DNA of 37,861 nucleotides from Vulcanimicrobiota bacterium (GTDB lineage Bacteria; Vulcanimicrobiota; Vulcanimicrobiia; Vulcanimicrobiales; Vulcanimicrobiaceae): contig JAAXMC010000092.1 in the NCBI GenBank assembly GCA_013036315.1, positions 1-37,861 of the forward strand, given 5' to 3'. Under the pieces are notes generated by a model. It was not told the origin of the DNA and made no database searches. It saw only the letters and a program-made list of their open reading frames with translations. Positions 7,329-15,585 of this stretch are shown here, one piece after another (positions within the stretch are counted from its first letter, which is position 1; each line of letters opens with the position of its first letter). Both the position numbers and the translations under genes were made by a program.

Positions 7329-7909
7329 TTCGTCCGGACTCGCTTGAGACTGGGATGCGAAACCATCAAGTGCCAGATTACGGCTTGGAAGCCTTCGGCG
7401 TGCGGCGTCACGTGCTCCGCATTGACCGACGGAATCACAACGCATGCGTCCGCGACCTGCGCCGTGTAGCCCTCGCTGTTGCCGACGATGCCTACGATTG
7501 GGCTGCCTATTTCGCGCGCATACTTGAGCGCCGCAATGATGTTTAAACTCAGGCTGTTTTTGACGTCGCCGCCGCTCACGGACAGTACGAAAATGACGTC
7601 TTTTGCGGTCAGCCGGCTGCCGCGCAGCCATTGCGCGAAAACCGTCTCCCAGCCATCGTCATTCGTTCTTGCCGTGAGCTCCGGGACGTTGTCGGTAGGC
7701 GCGTAGGATTCGATTTCCGCAATCTTTCGAAAATCGTTCACCGCGTGCGATGCGTTCGCGGCGCTTCCGCCCACACCCAGGAAGAAGACGCGACCGCCGG
7801 TCGCGCGCGTTCGGGCAACGATCTCCACAACGGCGTCGATCGTGGCCGGGTCGATCTGTCGCAGCGTGTCGCCGGCCTCGGCCAGATACTGGCGGGTAAA
7901 ACTCGACAT
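7301..7909 (-). CDS. gmhA: GmhA-like SIS-domain sugar-phosphate isomerase
   Basis: This 202-residue SIS-domain protein has the glycine-rich phosphosugar site GVGGSAANASHAVNDFRK (about 45-62) and the second serine-rich site VLSVSGGDVKNS (about 106-117). Length and architecture match sedoheptulose-7-phosphate isomerase, which makes D-glycero-D-manno-heptose-7-phosphate. Context supports this over other SIS enzymes: transaldolase downstream, a sugar nucleotidyltransferase divergently upstream, and a heptose-7-phosphate kinase at 13717-14745. The ATG at 7909 has an AAGGC element about 7 bases upstream. It is the first gene of the minus-strand operon; only 32 bp separate it from the divergent nucleotidyltransferase, so its promoter must overlap that gene's 5' end. 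Confidence 0.75.
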   Translation of the reverse strand: MSSFTRQYLAEAGDTLRQIDPATIDAVVEIVARTRATGGRVFFLGVGGSAANASHAVNDFRKIAEIESYAPTDNVPELTARTNDDGWETVFAQWLRGSRLTAKDVIFVLSVSGGDVKNSLSLNIIAALKYAREIGSPIVGIVGNSEGYTAQVADACVVIPSVNAEHVTPHAEGFQAVIWHLMVSHPSLKRVRTKWETATQTP

Positions 7910-7941
7910 GCTTTTTGCCTTCCACTAAGAAGCTTGCGATC

Positions 7942-8664
7942 ATGCGTGCGGTAATCCTGGCTGCCGGGGAGGGGCAGCGGCTTCGTCCGTTGACGAAGGA
8001 CGACCCCAAACCGATGCTGGTCGTCGCGGGGAAACCGATCCTGGAGCACAACGTGCGGCTGCTGGCGCGGCATGGCATAACCGAAATCGCGATTAACACC
8101 CATCACTGCGCGGGTTCCATCACCGAGCATTTCGGCGACGGCTCTGCCCTTGGCGTAAAGATCACATACTCGCATGAAAGCCGCGCGCTCGGCACGGCCG
8201 GTGCCTTGTTGCCGCTGCGAGATTTTCTCTCATCAACATTCCTCGTGCTTTATGGCGATAACCTCACGACGTGCAACATCAGCGCGCTCGCGGAGTTTCA
8301 CGCTTCGAAACAGGGTTTGGCTACGCTGGCGGTCTTTCAGCGCGAAAATCCATCGGCCGGCGGTATCGTTTCGATTGAAGACGATGACCGAATCGCCCGC
8401 TTCGTGGAAAAACCGCAAAGCAACGAGATCTTCAGCCCATGGGTCAACGCCGGAATTATGGTGTGCGAGCCGCGGTTCGTCGACGCGATTCCGGCGGGCG
8501 AAAGCGATTTCGGAAAAGACGTTCTGCCCGCGCTCATACGAGACCGGCAACCGCTCTTCGCATATCGAATGGATGAAATCAGCGAACGCCTGTGGTGGAT
8601 CGATTCTCCCGAGGATTACGAACGCACGAAATCGGAAGTGCAGCCATGGAATCTCGCGCAGTAG
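7942..8664 (+). CDS. Sugar-1-phosphate nucleotidyltransferase, probably HddC-like
   Basis: The 240-residue protein has the NTP-transferase signature MRAVILAAGEGQRLRPLT ... DDPKPM at the N-terminus, then GTAGAL and YGDN (the metal-binding Asp region), and FVEKP. It would activate a sugar-1-phosphate with GTP or another NTP. Because GmhA-like and HddA-like genes are nearby, the likeliest role is D-glycero-alpha-D-manno-heptose-1-phosphate guanylyltransferase, but mannose-1-phosphate or glucose-1-phosphate cannot be excluded from sequence alone. I chose ATG 7942 because the family begins directly with this motif; an in-frame TTG at 7915 would add 9 residues. Its end overlaps the SDR gene by 19 bp. 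Confidence 0.8.
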   Translation: MRAVILAAGEGQRLRPLTKDDPKPMLVVAGKPILEHNVRLLARHGITEIAINTHHCAGSITEHFGDGSALGVKITYSHESRALGTAGALLPLRDFLSSTFLVLYGDNLTTCNISALAEFHASKQGLATLAVFQRENPSAGGIVSIEDDDRIARFVEKPQSNEIFSPWVNAGIMVCEPRFVDAIPAGESDFGKDVLPALIRDRQPLFAYRMDEISERLWWIDSPEDYERTKSEVQPWNLAQ

Positions 8665-9479
8665 ATTTATCCGGGAAGAACATCCTCGTTACCGGGGGCA
8701 GCATGGGCCTGGGTTTGGCGACGGCACAGGCGTGCCTGAGGGCCGGCGGGCGAGTCGTGATCTGTGCGCGCGGCAATTCGGATCTGCATAAGGCCGTACA
8801 CGACTTAAAAGCTGTCGCCGGAGCGGATGCGGTGGACGGAATCCGTGCCGACGTGACGATCTTGAAAGACGTCGACGCGGCACTCGATCTCGTAGAATCC
8901 CGCTTCGGGCCGCTCACCTCGCTCATTCATGCCGCGGCCGTGCAAGGACCTATCGGTGAGGTCACGGCTGTGGACCCGGACGAATGGCTGGAAGCCGTCC
9001 GCATCGATCTCTTCGGATCGTTCCTGACCGCCCGTCAAAGCTGCGTGCGGATGAAGTCGCGCGGCGGGCGCATCGTTTTGTTTTCCGGCGGCGGCGCGGC
9101 GGCGCCGTTTCCGAATTTTAGCGCTTATGCGTGCAGCAAGGCCGGAGTCGTCCGCCTTGCGGAAACGCTCTCGCAAGAAATGGCGCCGTATAAAATCGAG
9201 GTAAACTGTCTCGCGCCGGGGTTGGTGGCAACGCGACTGCTCGCGCAGAGTGTCGCGGCCGGGCATACTCCGCAAATCGAGCCGGTGCCTGCGGCGCTCG
9301 GCGCGGATGCAGCCGCGTTCCTGATCTCGGATCGCGCAGCCGGAATCACCGGAAAGTTCGTGGCGGCGCCTCACGACGGCTGGCGCGATTGGGCGAGCCA
9401 TCTGGACGAGCTGAAGACGTCGGACATCTTTACGTTGCGGCGCATCGTGCCGCGCGATCGCGGAATGGACTGGCAATGA
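8646..9479 (+). CDS. Short-chain dehydrogenase/reductase (SDR)
   Basis: A classical SDR of 277 residues. The dinucleotide-binding motif TGGSMGLGLA lies near residue 17, HAAAVQG replaces the usual NNAG, and the catalytic Ser lies in VLFSGGG with the Tyr/Lys pair in SAYACSKAG. APGLVATRL follows the active site as expected. The ATG at 8646 has GGAAG 7 bases upstream and overlaps the nucleotidyltransferase end. Its own stop overlaps the next gene by 4 bp (ATGA). The substrate is unknown; a keto-sugar or nucleotide-sugar reduction step fits the location. Confidence 0.85.
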   Translation: MESRAVDLSGKNILVTGGSMGLGLATAQACLRAGGRVVICARGNSDLHKAVHDLKAVAGADAVDGIRADVTILKDVDAALDLVESRFGPLTSLIHAAAVQGPIGEVTAVDPDEWLEAVRIDLFGSFLTARQSCVRMKSRGGRIVLFSGGGAAAPFPNFSAYACSKAGVVRLAETLSQEMAPYKIEVNCLAPGLVATRLLAQSVAAGHTPQIEPVPAALGADAAAFLISDRAAGITGKFVAAPHDGWRDWASHLDELKTSDIFTLRRIVPRDRGMDWQ

Positions 9480-12400
9480 TCGCTGCGCTGACCTCGCTCG
9501 GCATGTTTACGTTCTGCACCGTGGTCGGCTTGGGCATAGTGGCCGCGCTGAACACGCAAAAGAAACCATACTTACCGCTTCTTGCGCCGATCCTCGGCGC
9601 GGCGGCGCTAATCATCCCGGCGGTTTGGCTGAGTGAAGCGGGCGTGCCGATCGCTCGCGGGGGACCGATTTTGCTTACGGTGGCGTTCGCCGCCGCGATT
9701 CTTTCGATCGTCCGCTGGCCAGCGCGATTGGACTTGCGTTCCTATTGGCCGTTTGCCGCGATCGCACTCGGTGGCTTTTTCCTTTCAGCGTGGCCGATGT
9801 TTCAGTTCGGCTTCAATTGGATGAGCTATTCCAATGATGACATGGCCAACTACGTGCTCAATGCGGAGCGGCTGCTCGAGCTCGGCTGGTTCACGGTGCC
9901 CGATTATACCGTCTACAATTTCAACAAGGATCCGACGGCCATCTATTGGATGAACTGGACTGTCAACAACGAGCGCTTTGGCGCCGAGATGGCCGTCACG
10001 CTCGCTATGAGCGTGACTCGCTTGAACGGTTTCCAGCTGTTTATGTCCGTCATGAACGTGCTCGGTCTCACGCAAATCTTGGCGGCCGGCGCGCTGATCT
10101 ATCGTTCCGAGCGCTATCGTAGCGCAGCCATCCTTACGTCCGCCTTGATGGCGGTATCGGCTCTGGGGACATTTGGAACCGAATATCAGCTGCTCGCGCA
10201 AGCCTTTGGGCTGCCTCTATTGATCGCTGGAATCACGTTGTTGTGCGACGTTCCTTCAAAGCTGAGTGTGCGCCCGCTCATTGCGTGCAGCATTGCGATT
10301 GCCGGGCTCGCCGTCGTCTATCCCGAACTCACTCCCTTTCTGTTCACGAGTGCCGCACTGTATTTCGGCTTGCGATTCTACCGGCGCACGCTCGCGCCCG
10401 GCATTGCTGCCGCGTGGTTCGGATCCGTCGGCGTGCTGACAACCGCGATCGTCAATGCATATATGCGCAATTATTTGACGGTGATGGAGTCTCGCGTCTC
10501 GCAGTCGGCGGCCGGTGAGAACGGCAAATTTTTCATCATCACGTTTCCTTTTTATCTGATTCCCGCCGGTATTCCCAGTTTGTTTGGGCTCATTTCGGCC
10601 GTGCAAAACATTCCGGAGCCGTGGTCTTCGTTGCTCATCCTGCTTGGATTTGTTTTGCTCGCCTTGACATTCGCGGCGGCTCTGCGAGCGACTCGAGCGG
10701 GCGAGGCTGCCGGTCCGGTCGTTTTGGTCATGCTGGCTTTAGGAGTGCTGCTTTTTTGGAAGCAAAACGGCTTCAGTTTGTTCAAGATCGCGATGTATCT
10801 CCAGCCATTTATGATCGGGTGTTTGGTTCTCTGGTGGTCGGATCTCAAACATCGCGCCTGGAAGCCGGCGATTGCGGTGCTTCCGGTCGCCGTGTTCGCA
10901 ATTTTGAATCTCTTGACGCAACAGTTCTTCGTCGATCGCACGCGGGCCGCATGGAGCAAGGAAGGGACGACCTTCATTGAGATTCCCAACGCGTCGGCTT
11001 CCCATCTCTTGGATGAATTTCAGGAACTCGTTCCGATCGCCAACAAGCCCGGCATGACGTTCGTCGCCGACTCTGCGAACGTGGTTTTCGCGAAGATTGA
11101 AAGCTTCTACGCACGGCCCGCGAACGTGATCTTTCCCTCCGACAACTACTTGCCGGGCACTTTTATCGTTCCGGCGGACCCTCTCATTCAGCGCTTGCTC
11201 ATTCCGTCGCTGGTCGGCAAAGCGCTCGAGATGAGCGCGGAGCGCGGGCGTACGTTCAGAAGACCCGATTATCTTTTCATCGACGATTACGGAAGGTTGG
11301 CGTACAACGGCTTTTTTGCGAACACGCAGGTGCCCGCGCTCGAACAACATCCGCGCAACGTCATGCTGGTGACCGACAGCGCCGCGCAGTCGGTCCTCAA
11401 CCGGCGGTACAATTCGGATACAAAGAATAACTTCGAGGTCGTACCGTTGGGCAGCGTTCGCAATCATCTGATTTTCGTGGCGGCGAGATACGGCTTAGCC
11501 TATTATTCCCACAGCAAGACGTCTTCGCTCTTTCAGCTGGAGCCGGACCTGTTTTATGAAAACCGGACCATGGCGGGGATGGGGCGGCGCTTCCTGTTTA
11601 ACATCATACATCCGGCGAAAAAGATCCGTCTCGAAGTTACGTATACTACGACGCTGAAAGACGACGGCGAATGCATCCTGTACAACCCCTGGATCACGGG
11701 CGCGACGCTGCAGAGGCAATACGCGCACGTGATCGGCCGTGGTTCAGCGAGAGTTTTTCTACCCGCCGTCGCGCCACGCATTATGGTCGGCCAACCGTAC
11801 GTGATGCTCGATATGGGCGTGAACGGCACCGTTTTCCCGTCGAACCGAACCGGCCTCATGCTGCTCTACGGCCGCGACATTCCTTTGGATGGCAGGCGGC
11901 TCGTCGGTTTTGTGCGGGACATCTCTGTGGTATCCGACGAGGATTATCGTTCGATGCGGCCGCCGAGTTACTTGAGCGACCCGCACAAAGACTTGCTCGA
12001 TCGCGACTTGGAGTATTCGGGCGCTTACGAAGACGGCTGGATCTCTGAATCTTCGCAATACGGGCTCACGCATGCTCCGAATTTGTCTGTACTGGCGGTG
12101 CGGGGGGTCGTGCCGCTCACCCTCGATCCGAATTACCATTCCGTCTTGCGCATCCTGGTGGCCGATCGTGAAATCGGAAGAGCCGATGTAGGTGTGGGCA
12201 CATTTGATCTGGGGTTTCCGGTGCCGGCGAACATCCCATCGCGCGCCATCGTAAAATTGCTGTTCAGCGGCTTTCAGCGTTTGCCCGGTGGCGACGACCG
12301 TCCGGTAGCAATGAAGATGTACTCGCTGGGCTTTCAAACGGCCAAGCAGGCGTCGCAGAGTCAGAGGATCGGCATGCTTAGGACGCGGCAACGGTTGAAC

Positions 12401-12784
12401 TGGTATGAAGCAATCGCGAAGGCAAGAATCGATTTCGGGAGTGGCTGGTATCCGCTGGAATCATATGCCGGCGCAACTTTTCGCTGGGCAAACAACGACG
12501 CTGTTATCGTAGTCCGGGCACGCACGACCGGCAACTCTTCGCTGGCGGTCGACGTGGCGCCGGGCCCGGGAGAGGGCGCGAATCCGGCAGTCCTTCACCT
12601 CCGGGACGCAGCCGGCCGCGATCTCGCCGCGGTGACGATCGCGCAGCGGCAGATCGTGAAGTTTCCATTGAAAGCCTCCAAAAGTCCGGAGACGTACACG
12701 CTGCACATCGACGGAGGCGGCACCAAGGTGCCGAGCGATCCGCGCATCTTAGACTTCCGGGTCTTCGCGATCTCCGTGAAGTGA
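9476..12784 (+). CDS. Giant polytopic membrane protein, GT-C-like, with two C-terminal accessory domains
   Basis: This 1102-residue protein starts at the ATG of an ATGA overlap with the SDR stop. Residues 1 to about 481 hold roughly a dozen hydrophobic helices. An acidic motif, MSYSNDDMANYV with Asp121 and Asp122, follows an early helix, where GT-C glycosyltransferases keep a catalytic Asp/Glu in their first extracytoplasmic loop. The remainder looks soluble: a mixed region (about 490-840), a GAYEDGWISESSQYGL-type domain (844-952) shared with the GT2 protein at 29403-30605, and one GWYPLE/RILDFRVF domain (983-1102) shared with two other proteins here. It probably transfers a lipid-linked sugar or modifies the glycan on the outer face of the inner membrane, but no named family could be assigned. 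Its tail overlaps the convergent epimerase gene by 36 bp. Confidence 0.75.
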   Translation: MIAALTSLGMFTFCTVVGLGIVAALNTQKKPYLPLLAPILGAAALIIPAVWLSEAGVPIARGGPILLTVAFAAAILSIVRWPARLDLRSYWPFAAIALGGFFLSAWPMFQFGFNWMSYSNDDMANYVLNAERLLELGWFTVPDYTVYNFNKDPTAIYWMNWTVNNERFGAEMAVTLAMSVTRLNGFQLFMSVMNVLGLTQILAAGALIYRSERYRSAAILTSALMAVSALGTFGTEYQLLAQAFGLPLLIAGITLLCDVPSKLSVRPLIACSIAIAGLAVVYPELTPFLFTSAALYFGLRFYRRTLAPGIAAAWFGSVGVLTTAIVNAYMRNYLTVMESRVSQSAAGENGKFFIITFPFYLIPAGIPSLFGLISAVQNIPEPWSSLLILLGFVLLALTFAAALRATRAGEAAGPVVLVMLALGVLLFWKQNGFSLFKIAMYLQPFMIGCLVLWWSDLKHRAWKPAIAVLPVAVFAILNLLTQQFFVDRTRAAWSKEGTTFIEIPNASASHLLDEFQELVPIANKPGMTFVADSANVVFAKIESFYARPANVIFPSDNYLPGTFIVPADPLIQRLLIPSLVGKALEMSAERGRTFRRPDYLFIDDYGRLAYNGFFANTQVPALEQHPRNVMLVTDSAAQSVLNRRYNSDTKNNFEVVPLGSVRNHLIFVAARYGLAYYSHSKTSSLFQLEPDLFYENRTMAGMGRRFLFNIIHPAKKIRLEVTYTTTLKDDGECILYNPWITGATLQRQYAHVIGRGSARVFLPAVAPRIMVGQPYVMLDMGVNGTVFPSNRTGLMLLYGRDIPLDGRRLVGFVRDISVVSDEDYRSMRPPSYLSDPHKDLLDRDLEYSGAYEDGWISESSQYGLTHAPNLSVLAVRGVVPLTLDPNYHSVLRILVADREIGRADVGVGTFDLGFPVPANIPSRAIVKLLFSGFQRLPGGDDRPVAMKMYSLGFQTAKQASQSQRIGMLRTRQRLNWYEAIAKARIDFGSGWYPLESYAGATFRWANNDAVIVVRARTTGNSSLAVDVAPGPGEGANPAVLHLRDAAGRDLAAVTIAQRQIVKFPLKASKSPETYTLHIDGGGTKVPSDPRILDFRVFAISVK

Positions 12785-13714
12785 GTCAGCGTCCGCGAGA
12801 ACGTTCTCACGGATGAAACGAATTGAGCGCTTCAGTCCCTCGGCCAGTGAAACGCGCGGTTCCCAGCCTAACGCGCGCGCGGCGCTAATATCAGCCAGCG
12901 TTTCTTGCGCTTCGTCGCCGGGCATATCCGGGAGATGCTCGGGCGGTGCGCCGCTGCCGAGCATCTTGGCGAGCATCTCGTAAACCTCGAGCACGGAGTG
13001 ACTCGATCCGCTGCCTACATTAAATGTACCGCCGTCGGTCCGCGGATCGGTTAGGCATTGCATGTGAAAGTCGTTCACGTCATCGACGAATATGAAATCC
13101 CGTCTTTTTTTGCCCGTGCCATAGATGATCGGTTTCTCCCTTTTCAGGAGTTTGATGATAAACGCGCTCATCAGCGGCGGAATCGTCCGCCGGTAGTCTT
13201 GCCGCGGTCCGTAAACGTTAAAATAGCGCAGCGCGGTGAGATTCATTCCAAAACGGCGTTCGTAGCGGCGAGCAAACGCCATGCCGGCAAACTTGCTGAT
13301 CGCGTAAAAACTTTCCGGTTTAACGTTTTCCTCGCGTGACGGCAAAACTGTGGTTCCTTCGTAAAGGGCGGACGTCTCGGCATAGATGATTTTCTTAATT
13401 CGCGCCCGGCGGCACGCTTCAAACACGTTGACCGTGCCTTCCACGTTTATCGAAGCCGTTTCCACCGGATCGTCCTCGCAGTCGGGGATGCAGTTCTTGG
13501 CGGCCAGATGAAAAACGGCGTCCGCTCCGGCGAATACTTCGAAGAGCCGCGGGTCGCGAATATCCATGGACTCAAAGTGCACGCCCTGCGGGATCTGATC
13601 CGCTAACCCGTAAGCGAGATTGTCGATTCCGACAACCTCGTGGCCGTCATGGAGCAATCGGTCCGCAAGATTGCTGCCGATGAATCCCGCGACGCCGGTT
13701 ACTGCAACGCGCAA
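12749..13714 (-). CDS. NAD-dependent nucleotide-sugar epimerase/dehydratase
   Basis: An extended SDR of 321 residues. The Rossmann motif GVAGFIGSNLADRLL starts at residue 7, HLAAKNCIPDCEDDP follows, and the catalytic region reads ETSALYEGT ... YAISK (Tyr-x-x-x-Lys). RYFNVYGPRQDY, DFIFVDDV and FNVGSGSSHSV are typical of UDP-glucose 4-epimerase-like enzymes. The exact reaction (4-epimerase, decarboxylase or dehydratase on UDP- or GDP-sugars) cannot be settled from the sequence. The start is TTG, 2 bp after the hddA stop, and no better upstream start exists, so the two genes form an operon. The 3' end overlaps the giant membrane protein gene on the other strand. Confidence 0.85.
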   Translation of the reverse strand: MRVAVTGVAGFIGSNLADRLLHDGHEVVGIDNLAYGLADQIPQGVHFESMDIRDPRLFEVFAGADAVFHLAAKNCIPDCEDDPVETASINVEGTVNVFEACRRARIKKIIYAETSALYEGTTVLPSREENVKPESFYAISKFAGMAFARRYERRFGMNLTALRYFNVYGPRQDYRRTIPPLMSAFIIKLLKREKPIIYGTGKKRRDFIFVDDVNDFHMQCLTDPRTDGGTFNVGSGSSHSVLEVYEMLAKMLGSGAPPEHLPDMPGDEAQETLADISAARALGWEPRVSLAEGLKRSIRFIRENVLADADSLHGDREDPEV

Positions 13715-13716
13715 CG

Positions 13717-14745
13717 TCAGCCGCGCTTCAAGTGGTAGTGGACTGCGCGCGAGCTAAGCACGTTGGTGAGGACTCTGCTGCCCTCGAATTCAGCATCGTA
13801 CGTCAATCGCGCCATTCCCTGGCCCTGCATGAATTCCGTGAGCCGGTTTCCATCGTTCGGACAATAGAGCATCAGAAAGCCGCCGCCACCCGCTCCGGCG
13901 ATCTTGCCGCCAAGCACACCGAAGTCTTTGCGCACGCGGTCGTAGAGCGCGTCGATTTCCGCGAGCGCGATCTTTTTAGAGAGTTGCTTCTTGAGCGTCC
14001 AATGCTCGTGCAACAACGATCCAAACCTGTCGAAGTCGCCGGCCTTGACCGCTTCACCGATCTGCAAACCAATGGTCAGCATCTGCTGCAGGGTCTCCTC
14101 GGCGCGCGCTTCGCCCCTCTCGAGCGCCTTGCGCTCCTCGCCGAGTATCTCGACGGCCGGGCGCTGCACGTTGGTATAGTACAGGTGCGTCTTTGAAATA
14201 AGCTCCGCAATCGCATGACTCGGCAACGTGACCGCGTGCACGTCAACGGAACCGTCGCGAGCGATGCGCAGCTCTGTCAGGCCGCCGAACGCAGCCATAT
14301 ACGGATCTTGTTTTCCTATCGGCTTGTGCAGAACGTCTATTTCGATCGCGCACGCTTCCTCGGCCAACTCCGCAAAATCCGCGGGCCGCAGGAGATAGCC
14401 GCGAACGGCGTTGAGCAATCCGACGACGTAACAGCTGGAAGAACCCAAGCCTGTGCCGGCGGGCAAGTCCGCCAGCGAAGAGATTTCGATTGCATCCTGG
14501 ATTCCATGGTGCAGAAGCGCCTCGCGCGCGAGCTCGTGCTTTAGCTGGTCGACGCGTTCAACGGTTTCGCTCTGCGTATAATGCAGCCGCACCAGGCGGT
14601 CCGCATAGGGCACGTTGAGAGCGACGTACATGTACTTGTCGATGCCTAACCCGAGGATGTAACCGCCGTGTTTGCCATAGAAGCCGGGCAAGTCGGTTCC
14701 CCCGCCGCCTAGCGTTATGCGAAAAGGCGTGCGCGTAACAATCAA
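13717..14745 (-). CDS. hddA: D-glycero-alpha-D-manno-heptose-7-phosphate kinase (GHMP family)
   Basis: The 342-residue protein begins IVTRTPFRITLGGGGTDLPG, the diagnostic N-terminus of HddA-type sugar kinases. The GHMP phosphate loop LPAGTGLGSSS is at about 94-104, and the C-terminal motif KIAGAGGGGFLMLYC is present. It would phosphorylate heptose-7-phosphate at C1 with ATP to give the 1,7-bisphosphate. With the GmhA-like isomerase and the nucleotidyltransferase, this covers three of the four usual steps to GDP-heptose; the GmhB phosphatase is not in the window. The start is TTG, without a visible ribosome-binding site; the family alignment leaves little room for another. A TTGACC about 30-40 bases upstream could be a -35 box, but no convincing -10 follows. 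Related L-fucose kinase-like GHMP enzymes are the alternative. Confidence 0.85.
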   Translation of the reverse strand: MIVTRTPFRITLGGGGTDLPGFYGKHGGYILGLGIDKYMYVALNVPYADRLVRLHYTQSETVERVDQLKHELAREALLHHGIQDAIEISSLADLPAGTGLGSSSCYVVGLLNAVRGYLLRPADFAELAEEACAIEIDVLHKPIGKQDPYMAAFGGLTELRIARDGSVDVHAVTLPSHAIAELISKTHLYYTNVQRPAVEILGEERKALERGEARAEETLQQMLTIGLQIGEAVKAGDFDRFGSLLHEHWTLKKQLSKKIALAEIDALYDRVRKDFGVLGGKIAGAGGGGFLMLYCPNDGNRLTEFMQGQGMARLTYDAEFEGSRVLTNVLSSRAVHYHLKRG

Positions 14746-14823
14746 AGGTAAATGAATCTCAAAGCTGCTAAGGTCAAGGTCTCACGGGTTCGGAGTACCT
14801 GCGGCGAGGTCTTTTTGTAGCGC

Positions 14824-15585
14824 ATGATCCTTTCAGGCCACCAACCGGCGTATCTTCCCTGGCTCGGGCTGTTCCACAAGATGACGCTGGCCGATGCGTT
14901 TTGCATCGTCGACGACGTCACGTACAGCAAGGATTTCATCAATCGGAACGCGGTCAAGACCGCGCGCGGGCGGCTCTGGCTGACCGTGCCGGTAGATGCC
15001 CATGGGACGAAGCGAATTTGTGACGTCCGTATCGTGGGGAGCAGCTGGCGCAGAAAACACGTTCGTACCATCGTATCCTCCTATTCTAAAGCGCCGTATT
15101 TCGGCACCTATGCGCCCGAAATACTCAGCGTTATCGCGAAGCCGCACGCATTCCTAAGCGAATTCACCAACGAGCTGCTCCGCCTTCTCACGCAGCTGCT
15201 TGGTTTCGGTGTGAACTTTATCGTGGCGAGCGATTACGATTTTGCGGGCCGGAAATCGGAGTACGTGTTAAACGTATGCAGCCGGCTTGGGGCCTCGGCG
15301 TATGTGTTCGGGTCGCACGGAAGACAGTACGTGAACGAGCAAATTCTTCGGGCGGGCGGCGTCGAGCCGATCTTTCAGGAATACCGCCATCCCGTGTACC
15401 GCCAGCGTTACGGCGCGTTCGTTCCCCGGCTCTCGGTCATCGATTTACTGTTCAACGAGGGCCCGCGCAGCCTTGGCATATTGTTACGCGATAATCAGCC
15501 GGCGCACTTAGCCGCATCCGGCGATGCGGTGATCTTTCAAAGCACGGCCTGCATGGGAAACGGCGTTTGCTCGCCCGACAACTGA
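14824..15585 (+). CDS. WbqC-like family protein
   Basis: The 253-residue protein starts ILSGHQPAYLPWLGLFHKM and continues VDDVTYSKDFINRNAVKTARG ..., the conserved N-terminus of the WbqC-like family, which is common in O-antigen and capsule clusters. Its biochemical role is not well defined; a part in transferring groups onto amino sugars has been suggested for some relatives. No membrane segment or signal peptide is visible. The ATG lies 78 bp from the divergent hddA start, so the gap probably carries both promoters. Its last 49 bp overlap the convergent CapD-type gene. Confidence 0.8.
   Translation: MILSGHQPAYLPWLGLFHKMTLADAFCIVDDVTYSKDFINRNAVKTARGRLWLTVPVDAHGTKRICDVRIVGSSWRRKHVRTIVSSYSKAPYFGTYAPEILSVIAKPHAFLSEFTNELLRLLTQLLGFGVNFIVASDYDFAGRKSEYVLNVCSRLGASAYVFGSHGRQYVNEQILRAGGVEPIFQEYRHPVYRQRYGAFVPRLSVIDLLFNEGPRSLGILLRDNQPAHLAASGDAVIFQSTACMGNGVCSPDN

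Noticed and set aside
7329-7631. Longer N-terminus for the transaldolase
   Set aside because: The upstream in-frame codons overlap the isomerase gene and encode an arginine-rich stretch unlike any aldolase; the family core begins at IKIFADGADL.
14746-14823. Consensus promoters in the hddA/WbqC divergent gap
   Set aside because: A TTGACC element exists on the minus strand but no acceptable -10 box follows at 16-18 bases, and nothing convincing is seen for the plus strand.
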